Origin: Deltaproteobacteria bacterium
GTDB lineage: Bacteria; Desulfobacterota; DSM-4660; Desulfatiglandales; Desulfatiglandaceae
Assembly (NCBI GenBank): GCA_019313765.1
Contig: JAFDAP010000100.1
Span: 1 to 6,493 of the forward strand
Length of the DNA stretch: 6,493 bases
Direction: 5' to 3'
Below, piece by piece: positions 1 through 6,031 of this stretch. The first letter of the stretch is position 1. Every line of letters starts with the position of its first letter. The position numbers and the translations under genes are program-made. The notes under the pieces were generated by a model. It was not told where the DNA came from. It saw only the letters and a list, made by a program, of their open reading frames with translations, and ran no database searches.

Positions 1-810
1 GACATGGCTGATGAGGTCATGAATGTTTTAAGCTCCGAGGGCGTCGTATTTCATTTAAATGCATCCATAATCCGTACAAGCGACAAGGGCTCCGAGAAAG
101 AGGTGCTGATAAAGAATGAAAATGGAAAAGAACTAAACCTGGGGGCCGAGAAAATATTAGTGGCCATGGGAAGGACGCCAAATCTGGAGGGCCTGGGTCT
201 CAATGATATAGGTGTCGAATTTGACAGAAAGGGCCTGAAAGCAGATGACAGGCTGCGGACAAGTCAAAAACACATATATGCTGCGGGTGATGTGACAGGC
301 GCATATCAATTTACGCATGCTGCGGGATATGAAGGAGGAATTGTGATCAGCAACGCTATTTTTCATCTTCCCAGAAAGGCCGACTACACATTTTTTCCGT
401 GGTGTACTTATACTGATCCTGAACTTGCCGGCATTGGAATGAATGAGAAAGCAGCCAAGGCCGCCGGTATTGAATATTCGGTGTGGACGGAAGCGTTTAA
501 AGATAATGACAGAAGTCTTGCAGCGGGAGAAAGGGTCGGAAAGATAAAGATGATCCTGGATGAAAAGGAGAAGCCTTTAGGTGTCCAGATCCTTGGACCA
601 CAGGCAGGGGAACTGCTCAACGAATGGGTGGCCGTTTTAAACGGGAAGGTAAAGCTTTCCACCCTGGCCTCTGCAGTGCATCCTTATCCCACGCTTGGAG
701 AGATTAATAAAAGGGTTGCCGGAACATATTTTTCACCCAAGATTTTTTCAGACAAGGTGAAAAAGGGTCTCAAGTTCTTCTTTCACCTGAAGGGACGGGC
801 CTGTGGTTAA
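1..810 (+). CDS. Mercuric-reductase-like FAD/NAD(P)-dependent disulfide oxidoreductase, C-terminal part (5' end cut)
   Basis: The frame is open from base 1, so the start and the N-terminal FAD and redox CxxxxC region lie outside the window. What remains, numbered from the Met at base 4, is the end of the NAD(P)-binding domain, the GRTPN motif (56-60), the second FAD-contact motif YAAGDV (92-97), and the dimerisation domain with TYTDPELAGIG (135-145) and the active-site HPYPT (226-230). These are hallmarks of class I pyridine nucleotide-disulfide oxidoreductases (lipoamide dehydrogenase, glutathione reductase, MerA). WCTYTDPE together with HPYPTLGE resembles the MerA-like proteins often found beside TVP38/TMEM64 genes. 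It is probably not a true mercuric reductase, because the C-terminal vicinal Cys pair is absent (the end is RACG, one Cys). The true substrate is unknown. It is a cytoplasmic flavoprotein, probably a dimer. The family call is firm; the specific function is open. Confidence 0.9.
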   Translation, partial: DMADEVMNVLSSEGVVFHLNASIIRTSDKGSEKEVLIKNENGKELNLGAEKILVAMGRTPNLEGLGLNDIGVEFDRKGLKADDRLRTSQKHIYAAGDVTGAYQFTHAAGYEGGIVISNAIFHLPRKADYTFFPWCTYTDPELAGIGMNEKAAKAAGIEYSVWTEAFKDNDRSLAAGERVGKIKMILDEKEKPLGVQILGPQAGELLNEWVAVLNGKVKLSTLASAVHPYPTLGEINKRVAGTYFSPKIFSDKVKKGLKFFFHLKGRACG

Positions 811-817
811 ACAGTTA

Positions 818-885
818 GACAGGATTAACGGGATGGACGGGATTAAAGTACTAAAAGAAATTATATTGATCCTGTTAATCCTGTC
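818..885. repeat. Intergenic inverted repeat, copy 1 (GTTAATCCT-type)
   Basis: The left arm 818-834 (GACAGGATTAACGGGAT) pairs with the right arm 869-885 (ATCCTGTTAATCCTGTC) over 17 bp. The one non-Watson-Crick position would be a G-U pair in RNA. The 34-nt interior is AT-rich and holds a further degenerate unit (GGACGGGATTAA). A related element lies at 5975-6031. The right arm ends 5 nt before the gnd ribosome binding site, so the RNA hairpin could influence gnd translation or 5' end stability. No T-run follows on either strand, so it is not a classical intrinsic terminator. Confidence 0.8.
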
Positions 886-904
886 AGAAAAAGGAGGGTA
901 GCAT

Positions 905-1816
905 ATGCAGATAGCCATGATCGGTCTGGGGCGGATGGGCATGAATATGGCAAAGCGGCTTTTGCTGGGAGGTCATGAAGTCATTGCCTATAACCGAACA
1001 TCCAAAAAGACAGATCAAATAGCCGCTGAAGGTGCCGTTGCAGCCTATTCACTGAAAGAGGTAGTAGAAAATATGACCAAACCCCGCGTTATCTGGATCA
1101 TGCTGCCTGCCGGAGCCGTGGTGGATGACTCCCTGAATCAACTCAAAGATTTCCTTGCACCGGGAGATATAGTGATTGACGGCGGAAATACCTATTACAA
1201 GGACGACATTCGGCGTGCTGACCTGCTGGCCGAAAAGGAGATCAAATTTATGGACGCGGGTGTCAGCGGCGGCATATGGGGCCTCAAGATAGGGTATTGT
1301 TTGATGATAGGCGGAGAAGAAAGAATCTACCAATATCTTGACCCCATATTCAAGACCCTGGCTCCCGAAGAAGGATACCTCTACTGCGGGGAAGTGGGCG
1401 CGGGGCATTTCGTGAAAATGGTTCACAACGGTATCGAATACGGCATGATGCAGGCGTATGGGGAGGGGTTTGATGTTCTGGAAGGATCCCCCTACTCCGA
1501 ATCTTTCAACTATGCTGACATTGCACACCTCTGGAACCAGGGGAGTGTGGTACGTTCATGGCTGCTGGAACTTGCTGAGGCCGCATTCTCAAAAGATGAA
1601 AGGCTTTCGGACATAAAGGGGTACGTGGAGGATTCGGGAGAAGGTCGATGGACAGTTCAGCAGGCTATAGACACAGGTGTTTCAGCGCCGGTGATTGCCC
1701 TATCCTTAATGCGCAGGTTCCGCTCCCAGAAACAGGATTCATTTTCCGACAAGGTCGTTGCTGCCCTTCGCCGGGAGTTTGGCGGACACGCGGTGGTTGA
1801 GGCTGACAAAAAATAA
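905..1816 (+). CDS. gnd: 6-phosphogluconate dehydrogenase (decarboxylating), short-form family
   Basis: Oxidises and decarboxylates 6-phosphogluconate to ribulose 5-phosphate, the last oxidative pentose phosphate step, in the cytoplasm. The product has 303 residues, the length of the short (YqeC/GntZ-like) bacterial 6PGDH forms rather than the ~470-residue E. coli form. The N-terminal Rossmann fold has GLGRMG at 7-12. NRTSKK at 30-35 after the second strand suggests an NADP preference (Arg31/Thr32), where NAD forms usually carry an acidic residue; this is inference. The substrate and catalytic motifs are complete: DGGN (92-95), VSGG (120-123), and K171, H174, N175, E178 and Y179 in the segment HFVKMVHNGIEYG, with the same spacing as Lys183/Asn187/Glu190/Tyr191 of the sheep enzyme. 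The start is fixed by a strong Shine-Dalgarno (AAGGAGGG, 891-898) 6 nt upstream. It lies 55 bp before zwf and is probably co-transcribed with it. Confidence 0.95.
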   Translation: MQIAMIGLGRMGMNMAKRLLLGGHEVIAYNRTSKKTDQIAAEGAVAAYSLKEVVENMTKPRVIWIMLPAGAVVDDSLNQLKDFLAPGDIVIDGGNTYYKDDIRRADLLAEKEIKFMDAGVSGGIWGLKIGYCLMIGGEERIYQYLDPIFKTLAPEEGYLYCGEVGAGHFVKMVHNGIEYGMMQAYGEGFDVLEGSPYSESFNYADIAHLWNQGSVVRSWLLELAEAAFSKDERLSDIKGYVEDSGEGRWTVQQAIDTGVSAPVIALSLMRRFRSQKQDSFSDKVVAALRREFGGHAVVEADKK

Positions 1817-1871
1817 CAGCTTCTCGCAAAGCATGCAAAAGCGCAGAGCGTTTTAAAGGAAGAATATCGAT

Positions 1872-3443
1872 ATGAACAACACGGATAAGACGCAAAGCAT
1901 AGATAACGCCGCAATAGCCGGGACTTCAGTGCCGGATCTTGAGATTCCTTTTGAGTCCTGTGTGCGCGATAAGAATCCGGATCCCTGTGCGATTGTTATT
2001 GTAGGTGCCTCAGGTGATCTCACCGCAAGGAAAATAGTTCCGGCCCTTTTCAATCTATACCTTAATGAAGGTCTGCCTGACCCCTTTCTCGTTGTTGGAT
2101 GCGCGCGCACAAAACTGAGTAATCAAGAATTCAGAGATAAGATGAAAAATGCTTTGAAGACCGCAAACATCCTGGATGATCAAAAGTGGCAAGACTTTTC
2201 CGAATCGCTTTACTATCAGGCAATTGACTACGGTGAACTCCCCTCTTTCAAGGCACTGGCCAGGTCTCTCAGGGAACTGGATATAAAACATGATACTGGA
2301 GGGAACAGGGTTTTTTATTTGGCCATTCCACCGTCTCTGTATAAGTCAACCGCACAAATGTTAGGGAAAGCCGGTCTTTCGACAGAAGGCGAAAAGAAAA
2401 ATAGCTGGGCAAAAATCGTTGTGGAAAAACCATTCGGTCGTGACCTGGACACTGCCATCGACCTGGACCGATCCCTGCATGAGCATTTTCAAGAGCATCA
2501 AATCTTCCGGATTGATCATTATTTAGCCAAGGAAACCGTCCAGAATATTCTCATGTTCCGTTTTGCCAACGCCATTTTTGAACCCATCTGGAATAGGCAA
2601 TATATAGACCATGTGAGCATCACCGCAGCTGAAACCCTTGGTGTAGAGCACAGGGCGGGATACTATGAACAGGCAGGTGTGTTAAGAGATATGTTCCAGA
2701 ACCATATGATGCAACTCCTCGCCCTGACAGCTATGGACCCCCCTTCCCTTTTCGAGGCCGATCGAGTCCGTGACGAGAAGGTTAAGGTGTATAGGACTAT
2801 CAGGCCTTTTCCCACCGCTGATCTTAAAGACTACCTGGTCCTTGGGCAATACGGCGCCGGCACCATTGATGGAAAGAGGGTCCCGGCCTATCGCGATGAA
2901 CCTGGCATCAACCCTGAATCTTTGGCCCCCACATTTGCCATGATGAAGGTTTTCTTAGACAACTGGCGCTGGCAGGGTGTGCCCTTTTACCTCACATCAG
3001 GGAAAAGACTGGCCAAAAAGTTAACCGAAATCGTTATCCAGTTTAAAGAGGTCCCACATTCTATGTTTCGCCGGACATTAGGCGAAGAGATCGCTGCCAA
3101 CCGACTCATTTTAGGTATCTACCCGGATGAAAAGATATCCTTGACATTTCAGACCAAGAATCCCGGCGCAAGGGTTTGTCTAAGGTCGGTGACAATGGAT
3201 TTTCATTATAACCAGAGCTATACCGGTCCCGTACTGGACGCCTATGAAAAAGTACTGTTAGATGTGATGTTGGGGGATCACATGCTCTTTTGGCGGCAGG
3301 ATGGTGTTGAACGCTGCTGGTCCTTTCTGACCCCCATTTTAAAGGAATGCGAAACATGCAAGGCTCCGTCGGAATTGCTAATCCCGTACGAATCGGGGAC
3401 CTGGGGACCAAATATTATCAGAGATTTAACAAAGAAAAGATAG
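1872..3443 (+). CDS. zwf: Glucose-6-phosphate 1-dehydrogenase
   Basis: Oxidises glucose 6-phosphate to 6-phosphogluconolactone while making NAD(P)H, feeding gnd just upstream. At 523 residues it is slightly longer than typical bacterial Zwf (~490); the extra length is a polar N-terminal tail of about 38 residues. The coenzyme motif GASGDL (45-50) is followed by K54, then EKPFG (185-189). The active-site segment is RIDHYLAKE (213-221) with H216, and the general-base His is H278 in RDMFQNHMMQLL. The H216-H278 spacing of 62 matches His178-His240 of the Leuconostoc enzyme. The signature DHYLGKE is altered to DHYLAKE (Gly to Ala at 219). The N-terminal NAD-binding and C-terminal dimerisation domains are both complete. 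The start at 1872 has AAAGGAAG (1855-1862) 9 nt upstream. A 6-phosphogluconolactonase gene (pgl) is not seen between or beside the pair. Confidence 0.96.
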   Translation: MNNTDKTQSIDNAAIAGTSVPDLEIPFESCVRDKNPDPCAIVIVGASGDLTARKIVPALFNLYLNEGLPDPFLVVGCARTKLSNQEFRDKMKNALKTANILDDQKWQDFSESLYYQAIDYGELPSFKALARSLRELDIKHDTGGNRVFYLAIPPSLYKSTAQMLGKAGLSTEGEKKNSWAKIVVEKPFGRDLDTAIDLDRSLHEHFQEHQIFRIDHYLAKETVQNILMFRFANAIFEPIWNRQYIDHVSITAAETLGVEHRAGYYEQAGVLRDMFQNHMMQLLALTAMDPPSLFEADRVRDEKVKVYRTIRPFPTADLKDYLVLGQYGAGTIDGKRVPAYRDEPGINPESLAPTFAMMKVFLDNWRWQGVPFYLTSGKRLAKKLTEIVIQFKEVPHSMFRRTLGEEIAANRLILGIYPDEKISLTFQTKNPGARVCLRSVTMDFHYNQSYTGPVLDAYEKVLLDVMLGDHMLFWRQDGVERCWSFLTPILKECETCKAPSELLIPYESGTWGPNIIRDLTKKR

Positions 3444-3467
3444 AAAGTATTACGATTTTAAAATACC

Positions 3468-3475
3468 AAAGGAGG
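3468..3475 (+). promoter_or_regulatory. Shine-Dalgarno that sets the start of the AhpD-like gene
   Basis: AAAGGAGG lies 9 nt before ATG 3485. It places the start here rather than at the upstream in-frame ATG 3347, which lies inside zwf, has no such site and would add 46 residues without family character. Confidence 0.85.
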
Positions 3476-3484
3476 AATTTTACT

Positions 3485-3817
3485 ATGGAAACTTACTACA
3501 AACCGGAAGATCTTCCAAAATTCGAAGAGATAGGAAAAGAGGTACAGGAATTGGCCACGAAGTTTTTTGATTATTACGGGGCAGTATTTTCTGAAGGGGA
3601 ACTCACAGAGAGGGAGAAATCCCTCATCGCCCTTGCCGTGGCCCATACCATTCAGTGTCCATACTGCATCGATGCCTTTACTCAGTCCTGTCTCGAAAAA
3701 GGATCTAATCTGGCGGAGATGACGGAAGCGGTTCATGTTGTAACGGCCATAAGAGGCGGAGCCTCCCTTGTACACGGCATTCAGATGCGAAACATTGCAG
3801 AGAAACTGTCTATGTAA
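3485..3817 (+). CDS. AhpD/carboxymuconolactone-decarboxylase-like protein, arsenosugar-associated peroxidase-like type
   Basis: A 110-residue, single-domain, all-helical AhpD-like protein. It begins METYYKPEDLPKF and has the redox motif CPYC (C58, C61) in QCPYCIDAFTQ. This style of N-terminus and the CPYCIDA motif match my recollection of the small peroxidase-like proteins encoded beside arsS radical SAM genes, and arsS does follow after only 24 bp. Classical AhpD has CxxCxxxH with a catalytic His. Here that position is Phe65, so the proton-relay His of the M. tuberculosis enzyme is missing and alkylhydroperoxidase activity should not be assumed. Glu residues upstream (TEREKSLIALAVAH, from residue 41) fit the usual Glu position. 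It probably handles thiol redox chemistry for ArsS or its arsenic substrate; this is inferred from context. Both cysteines are ordinary TGC/TGT codons. Confidence 0.88.
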   Translation: METYYKPEDLPKFEEIGKEVQELATKFFDYYGAVFSEGELTEREKSLIALAVAHTIQCPYCIDAFTQSCLEKGSNLAEMTEAVHVVTAIRGGASLVHGIQMRNIAEKLSM

Positions 3818-3841
3818 GAACCTTAATAAGGAAATGAAAAA

Positions 3842-4855
3842 ATGTATTCTGAGCAGTCACAACAGGCAACAGAAGCGGACTTGGGAAAAGAGTCCGTAAC
3901 CATAGACCCTTTTCGACAGACTCTTGCCAAACACGGCCTCACTTTAGAACGGGACCAGACTACTACATTGCAGGTTAATGTGGGTCTTCTCTGCAACCAG
4001 ACATGCCTACACTGTCATCTGAGCGCCGGGCCGGGCCGCAAAGAGAACATGAATTCACAAACATTGGACCAGATTGTGGATTATGCCGGAAGAAGTTCTT
4101 TTGAGATCATTGATATCACAGGGGGAGCGCCTGAACTTAATCATAATATTGTCAATCTCATCGAGAGACTCTCCCCCCTTGCCCCAAGAATCATGATCCG
4201 TTCCAACCTCTCTGCCCTGAATGACGGCAGGCGAGAACATCTGTTTGAACTCTTCAAAGAACATCGTGTGGTGGTTGTAGCTTCTTTCCCTTCCCTGAAT
4301 GAAGCTCAGACTGAATCGCAGCGCGGCCACGGAATCTTCAGCATTAGTATCTCGGCTCTAAAGAAGCTTAACGCACTCGGTTATGGAGAGGACGGGTCCA
4401 GACTGGAACTCAATCTGGTTTCCAATCCGACCGGTGCATTTCTCCCTTCATCACAGCCTGAGACGGAAAGGCGATTCCGCCAGGTCCTGCTAAAAAAGTG
4501 GGGTATCATTTTTAACAATCTTTTTACTTTTGCCAACGTCCCCTTGGGAAGATTTCGTGATTGGCTTTTGAAATCAGGAAATCTTGAAAATTATATCGAA
4601 AAACTCGCTTCAAGTTTCAATCCATGTGCCGTTGAAGGGGTCATGTGCCGGACAATGGTCTCAGTCTCCTGGGACGGCTATCTTTATGATTGCGATTTCA
4701 ATCTGGCCAGGGACCTTTTTTTAGGTGGACGAAAAAAACACATTTCTGGAATGACGGGACCTCCGGAACCTGGAAATCCAATCGCTGTGGCCGAACACTG
4801 CTTTTCATGCACTGCAGGGGCAGGGTTTACATGAGGTGGGGCAATAAAGACCTGA
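3842..4855 (+). CDS. arsS: ArsS radical SAM protein of arsenosugar biosynthesis, probable selenoprotein (read through TGA 4832)
   Basis: Radical SAM enzyme thought to join a 5'-deoxyadenosyl group to methylated arsenic, giving the dimethylarsinoyl-adenosine precursor of arsenosugars (family knowledge). The cluster motif CNQTCLHC (C51, C55, C58) binds the SAM 4Fe-4S cluster, and DITGGAPELN (91-100) is the SAM-binding GGE-like motif. The C-terminal Cys-rich domain (DUF3641 type) has LNLVSNPTGAFLP (190-202), MCRTMVSVSWDGYLYDCDFN (258-277; C259, C274) and HCFSCTAGAG (309-318; C310, C313). A plain reading stops at TGA 4832-4834 after residue 330. Read as selenocysteine, U331 is followed by GGAIKT and TGA 4853-4855, giving 337 residues and restoring the family's C-terminal (C/U)GGA ending. 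A SECIS-like hairpin follows. Another oddity is Ser151 in ASFPSLN, where I recall a Cys (SLPCY) in many relatives. The start has AAGGA (3828-3832) 9 nt upstream. The family call is very firm; the Sec call is strong but unproven. Confidence 0.93.
4832..4834 (+). other. arsS: Probable selenocysteine codon (UGA) in arsS
   Basis: This in-frame TGA follows CFSCTAGAGFT and is followed by GGT GGG GCA ATA AAG ACC TGA (GGAIKT, stop). ArsS homologues, as I remember them, end in CTAGxGSSC(G/Q)GA, so the TGA replaces the last conserved Cys and the homology continues beyond it. Continued homology past a stop, a Cys-to-TGA replacement and a SECIS-like hairpin are the three standard signs of a bacterial selenoprotein. 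Without host selA/selB/selC in view it remains a prediction. Confidence 0.87.
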
Positions 4856-4873
4856 GTTCAGGTTAGAAGCCCT
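4838..4873 (+). promoter_or_regulatory. Candidate bacterial SECIS element (selenocysteine insertion hairpin)
   Basis: The upper stem GACCUG (4849-4854) pairs with CAGGUU (4859-4864) around the loop AGUU (4855-4858); the outermost pair is G-U. A lower stem, 4838-4842 (GGGGC) with 4869-4873 (GCCCU), is separated by an internal loop of 6 nt on the 5' side and 4 nt on the 3' side. There are 20 nt between the UGA and the apical loop, and the loop has G in its second position followed by U. These agree with the known bacterial SECIS pattern (short upper stem, guanine among the first loop bases, loop roughly 16-37 nt after UGA). The element overlaps the last six codons and continues into the non-coding gap. 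Confidence 0.75.
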
Positions 4874-4898
4874 AAGTGTTGCTCATAGACAATGTAAA

Positions 4899-4905
4899 AA
4901 GGTGA
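4899..4905 (+). promoter_or_regulatory. Shine-Dalgarno that sets the msrAB start
   Basis: AAGGTGA contains AGGTGA, a full match to the 3' half of the ideal site, 5 nt before ATG 4911. The frame could also open at GTG 4902, but that codon lies inside this site and has no purine-rich sequence suitably placed upstream, so ATG 4911 is preferred. Confidence 0.8.
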
Positions 4906-4910
4906 TAAAT

Positions 4911-5966
4911 ATGTTTGGAAAAAACAGTAAGTTCGTGTTTTTGTTACCTGCCCTGCTACTGATACATACGGATGCAGGTGCTCAAACCAGGTTTGACAAG
5001 GCGACCCTTGCCGGGGGTTGTTTTTGGTGCATGGAGCATCCTTTCGAGAAATTGGAAGGTGTTTTAGACGTTGTATCAGGTTATACAGGGGGGCATGAGA
5101 AGAACCCGACATATAAGGAGGTTTCAAGTGGACGGACCGGACATGTTGAAGCCGTTCAAATAACCTTCGATCCTTCAAAAATTACTTATTCGAAGCTACT
5201 TGATTTATTTTGGAAACAGATTGACCCGACTGATACAGGGGGGCAATTTGTAGATAGAGGCAGACAATACACAACAGCAATTTTTTATCATAACGAAGAG
5301 CAAAAGGGATTAGCGGAAAAATCTAAAGCTGCCCTCGATAGATCAGGAAGATATAAAAAGCCTGTTGTAACAGAGATCATAAGGGCTTCCAAGTTTTATC
5401 AAGCTGAAGATTATCACCAGGACTACTATAAGAAAAATCCCATGGGGTATAAACAATATAGACGTAATTCCGGTCGTGATCAATACTTAACAAAGGTATG
5501 GAACGACAAAATGAAAACTGAAGGATCCAAAAACTATAACAGGAAATACAAGAAATTGACCCCATTACAATACAAGGTGACACAGGAAGATGGTACGGAA
5601 ACTGCCTTCAACAATGAGTATTGGAACAACAAAAAGGAAGGAATCTATGTTGATGTCGTTTCCTGGGAACCTCTTTTTATCTCTATTGACAAGTTTGATT
5701 CCGGAACCGGATGGCCGAGTTTTTCAAAACCGCTTGAGCCAGAAAATATTGTTGAAGTAGAAGATAGAAGGTTATTTATGAAAAGAACAGAAGTTCGAAG
5801 TAAACATGCTGATTCTCATCTCGGGCATGTATTCCCTGACGGGCCTGAACCAACAGGACTCCGTTACTGCATAAATTCTGCCGCACTCCGTTTTATTCCA
5901 AAAGAAGATTTGCAAAAAGAGGGATATAGTGAATACATGAAGCTTTTTGAGAACAGTTCTCCATAG
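4911..5966 (+). CDS. msrAB: Exported bifunctional peptide methionine sulfoxide reductase MsrA-MsrB
   Basis: Reduces both S- (MsrA) and R- (MsrB) methionine sulfoxide in oxidised proteins. From ATG 4911 it has 351 residues. A signal peptide covers residues 1-24 (basic K4/K7, hydrophobic FVFLLPALLLI, likely cleavage AGA|Q), so the mature enzyme acts outside the cytoplasm, probably in the periplasm. The MsrA domain (about 27-185) has GGCFWCMEHPFEKLEGV with catalytic C37 and nearby C40. The MsrB domain (about 218-338) has GIYVDVVSWEPLF, DSGTGWPSF, HADSHLGHVFPDGP and RYCINSAALRF with catalytic C320. The order A then B and the VDVV and RYCIN styles resemble the Neisseria PilB MsrAB part. Only three cysteines exist in the whole protein. 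The MsrB zinc CxxC pairs are absent, and the usual resolving Cys (DSGCGWPSF) is Thr266. Its electron donor must therefore be an external thioredoxin-like protein. It lies 55 bp after arsS and may be co-transcribed with it. Confidence 0.95.
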   Translation: MFGKNSKFVFLLPALLLIHTDAGAQTRFDKATLAGGCFWCMEHPFEKLEGVLDVVSGYTGGHEKNPTYKEVSSGRTGHVEAVQITFDPSKITYSKLLDLFWKQIDPTDTGGQFVDRGRQYTTAIFYHNEEQKGLAEKSKAALDRSGRYKKPVVTEIIRASKFYQAEDYHQDYYKKNPMGYKQYRRNSGRDQYLTKVWNDKMKTEGSKNYNRKYKKLTPLQYKVTQEDGTETAFNNEYWNNKKEGIYVDVVSWEPLFISIDKFDSGTGWPSFSKPLEPENIVEVEDRRLFMKRTEVRSKHADSHLGHVFPDGPEPTGLRYCINSAALRFIPKEDLQKEGYSEYMKLFENSSP

Positions 5967-5974
5967 GATAAGTA

Positions 5975-6031
5975 TTTGACAGGATAACAGGATAAAAAAA
6001 GTATCTTGTTAATCCTGTTAATCCTGTCAAA
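5975..6031. repeat. Intergenic inverted repeat, copy 2 (GTTAATCCT-type)
   Basis: The left arm 5975-5993 (TTTGACAGGATAACAGGAT) pairs with the right arm 6012-6031 (ATCCTGTTAATCCTGTCAAA), with a single bulged base. The right side carries two tandem 9-bp units GTTAATCCT (6008-6025). The outer arms match copy 1 at 818-885 almost exactly; the interiors differ (here AT-rich, 18 nt). It lies between msrAB and the TVP38 gene, 8 bp after the msrAB stop. An A-run follows the right arm, so it is not a classical plus-strand terminator, although the hairpin could protect the msrAB 3' end. Confidence 0.8.

Noticed and set aside
1..810. True mercuric reductase (merA) or dihydrolipoamide dehydrogenase.
   Set aside because: The C-terminal vicinal Cys pair of MerA is missing, no mer or lipoyl-enzyme genes are adjacent, and the N-terminal half needed to decide is outside the window.
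1049..1528. 159-codon open frame on the minus strand.
   Set aside because: It lies wholly inside gnd, which has clear family motifs; the product shows no recognisable domain. It is a shadow of the codon pattern.
1657..2110. Several overlapping minus-strand open frames across the gnd-zwf junction.
   Set aside because: Low-complexity translations, no ribosome binding sites, and overlap with two well-supported genes.
3347..3484. In-frame upstream extension of the AhpD-like gene (46 extra residues starting at ATG 3347).
   Set aside because: It overlaps the zwf 3' end, has no family character and no ribosome binding site, while ATG 3485 has AAAGGAGG 9 nt upstream and begins the typical METYYKPEDL.
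3821..3831. Palindrome CCTTAATAAGG between the AhpD-like gene and arsS.
   Set aside because: It has only a one-base centre, cannot fold as a hairpin, and overlaps the arsS ribosome binding site; not enough to call an operator.
5025..5040. Possible selenocysteine in the MsrA active site, as known in some MsrA selenoproteins.
   Set aside because: The codons of GCFWC are ordinary TGT and TGC; no TGA is present in the frame.
4858..5178. 106-codon minus-strand open frame covering the arsS-msrAB gap.
   Set aside because: Mostly antisense to the msrAB signal peptide and MsrA active site; no domain or start signal supports it.
5976..6007. Possible promoter TTGACA (5976-5981) with TATCTT (6002-6007) before the TVP38 gene.
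   Set aside because: The -35 match is part of the repeat arm, the -10 match is weak and the spacing is 20 bp; chance is the better explanation.
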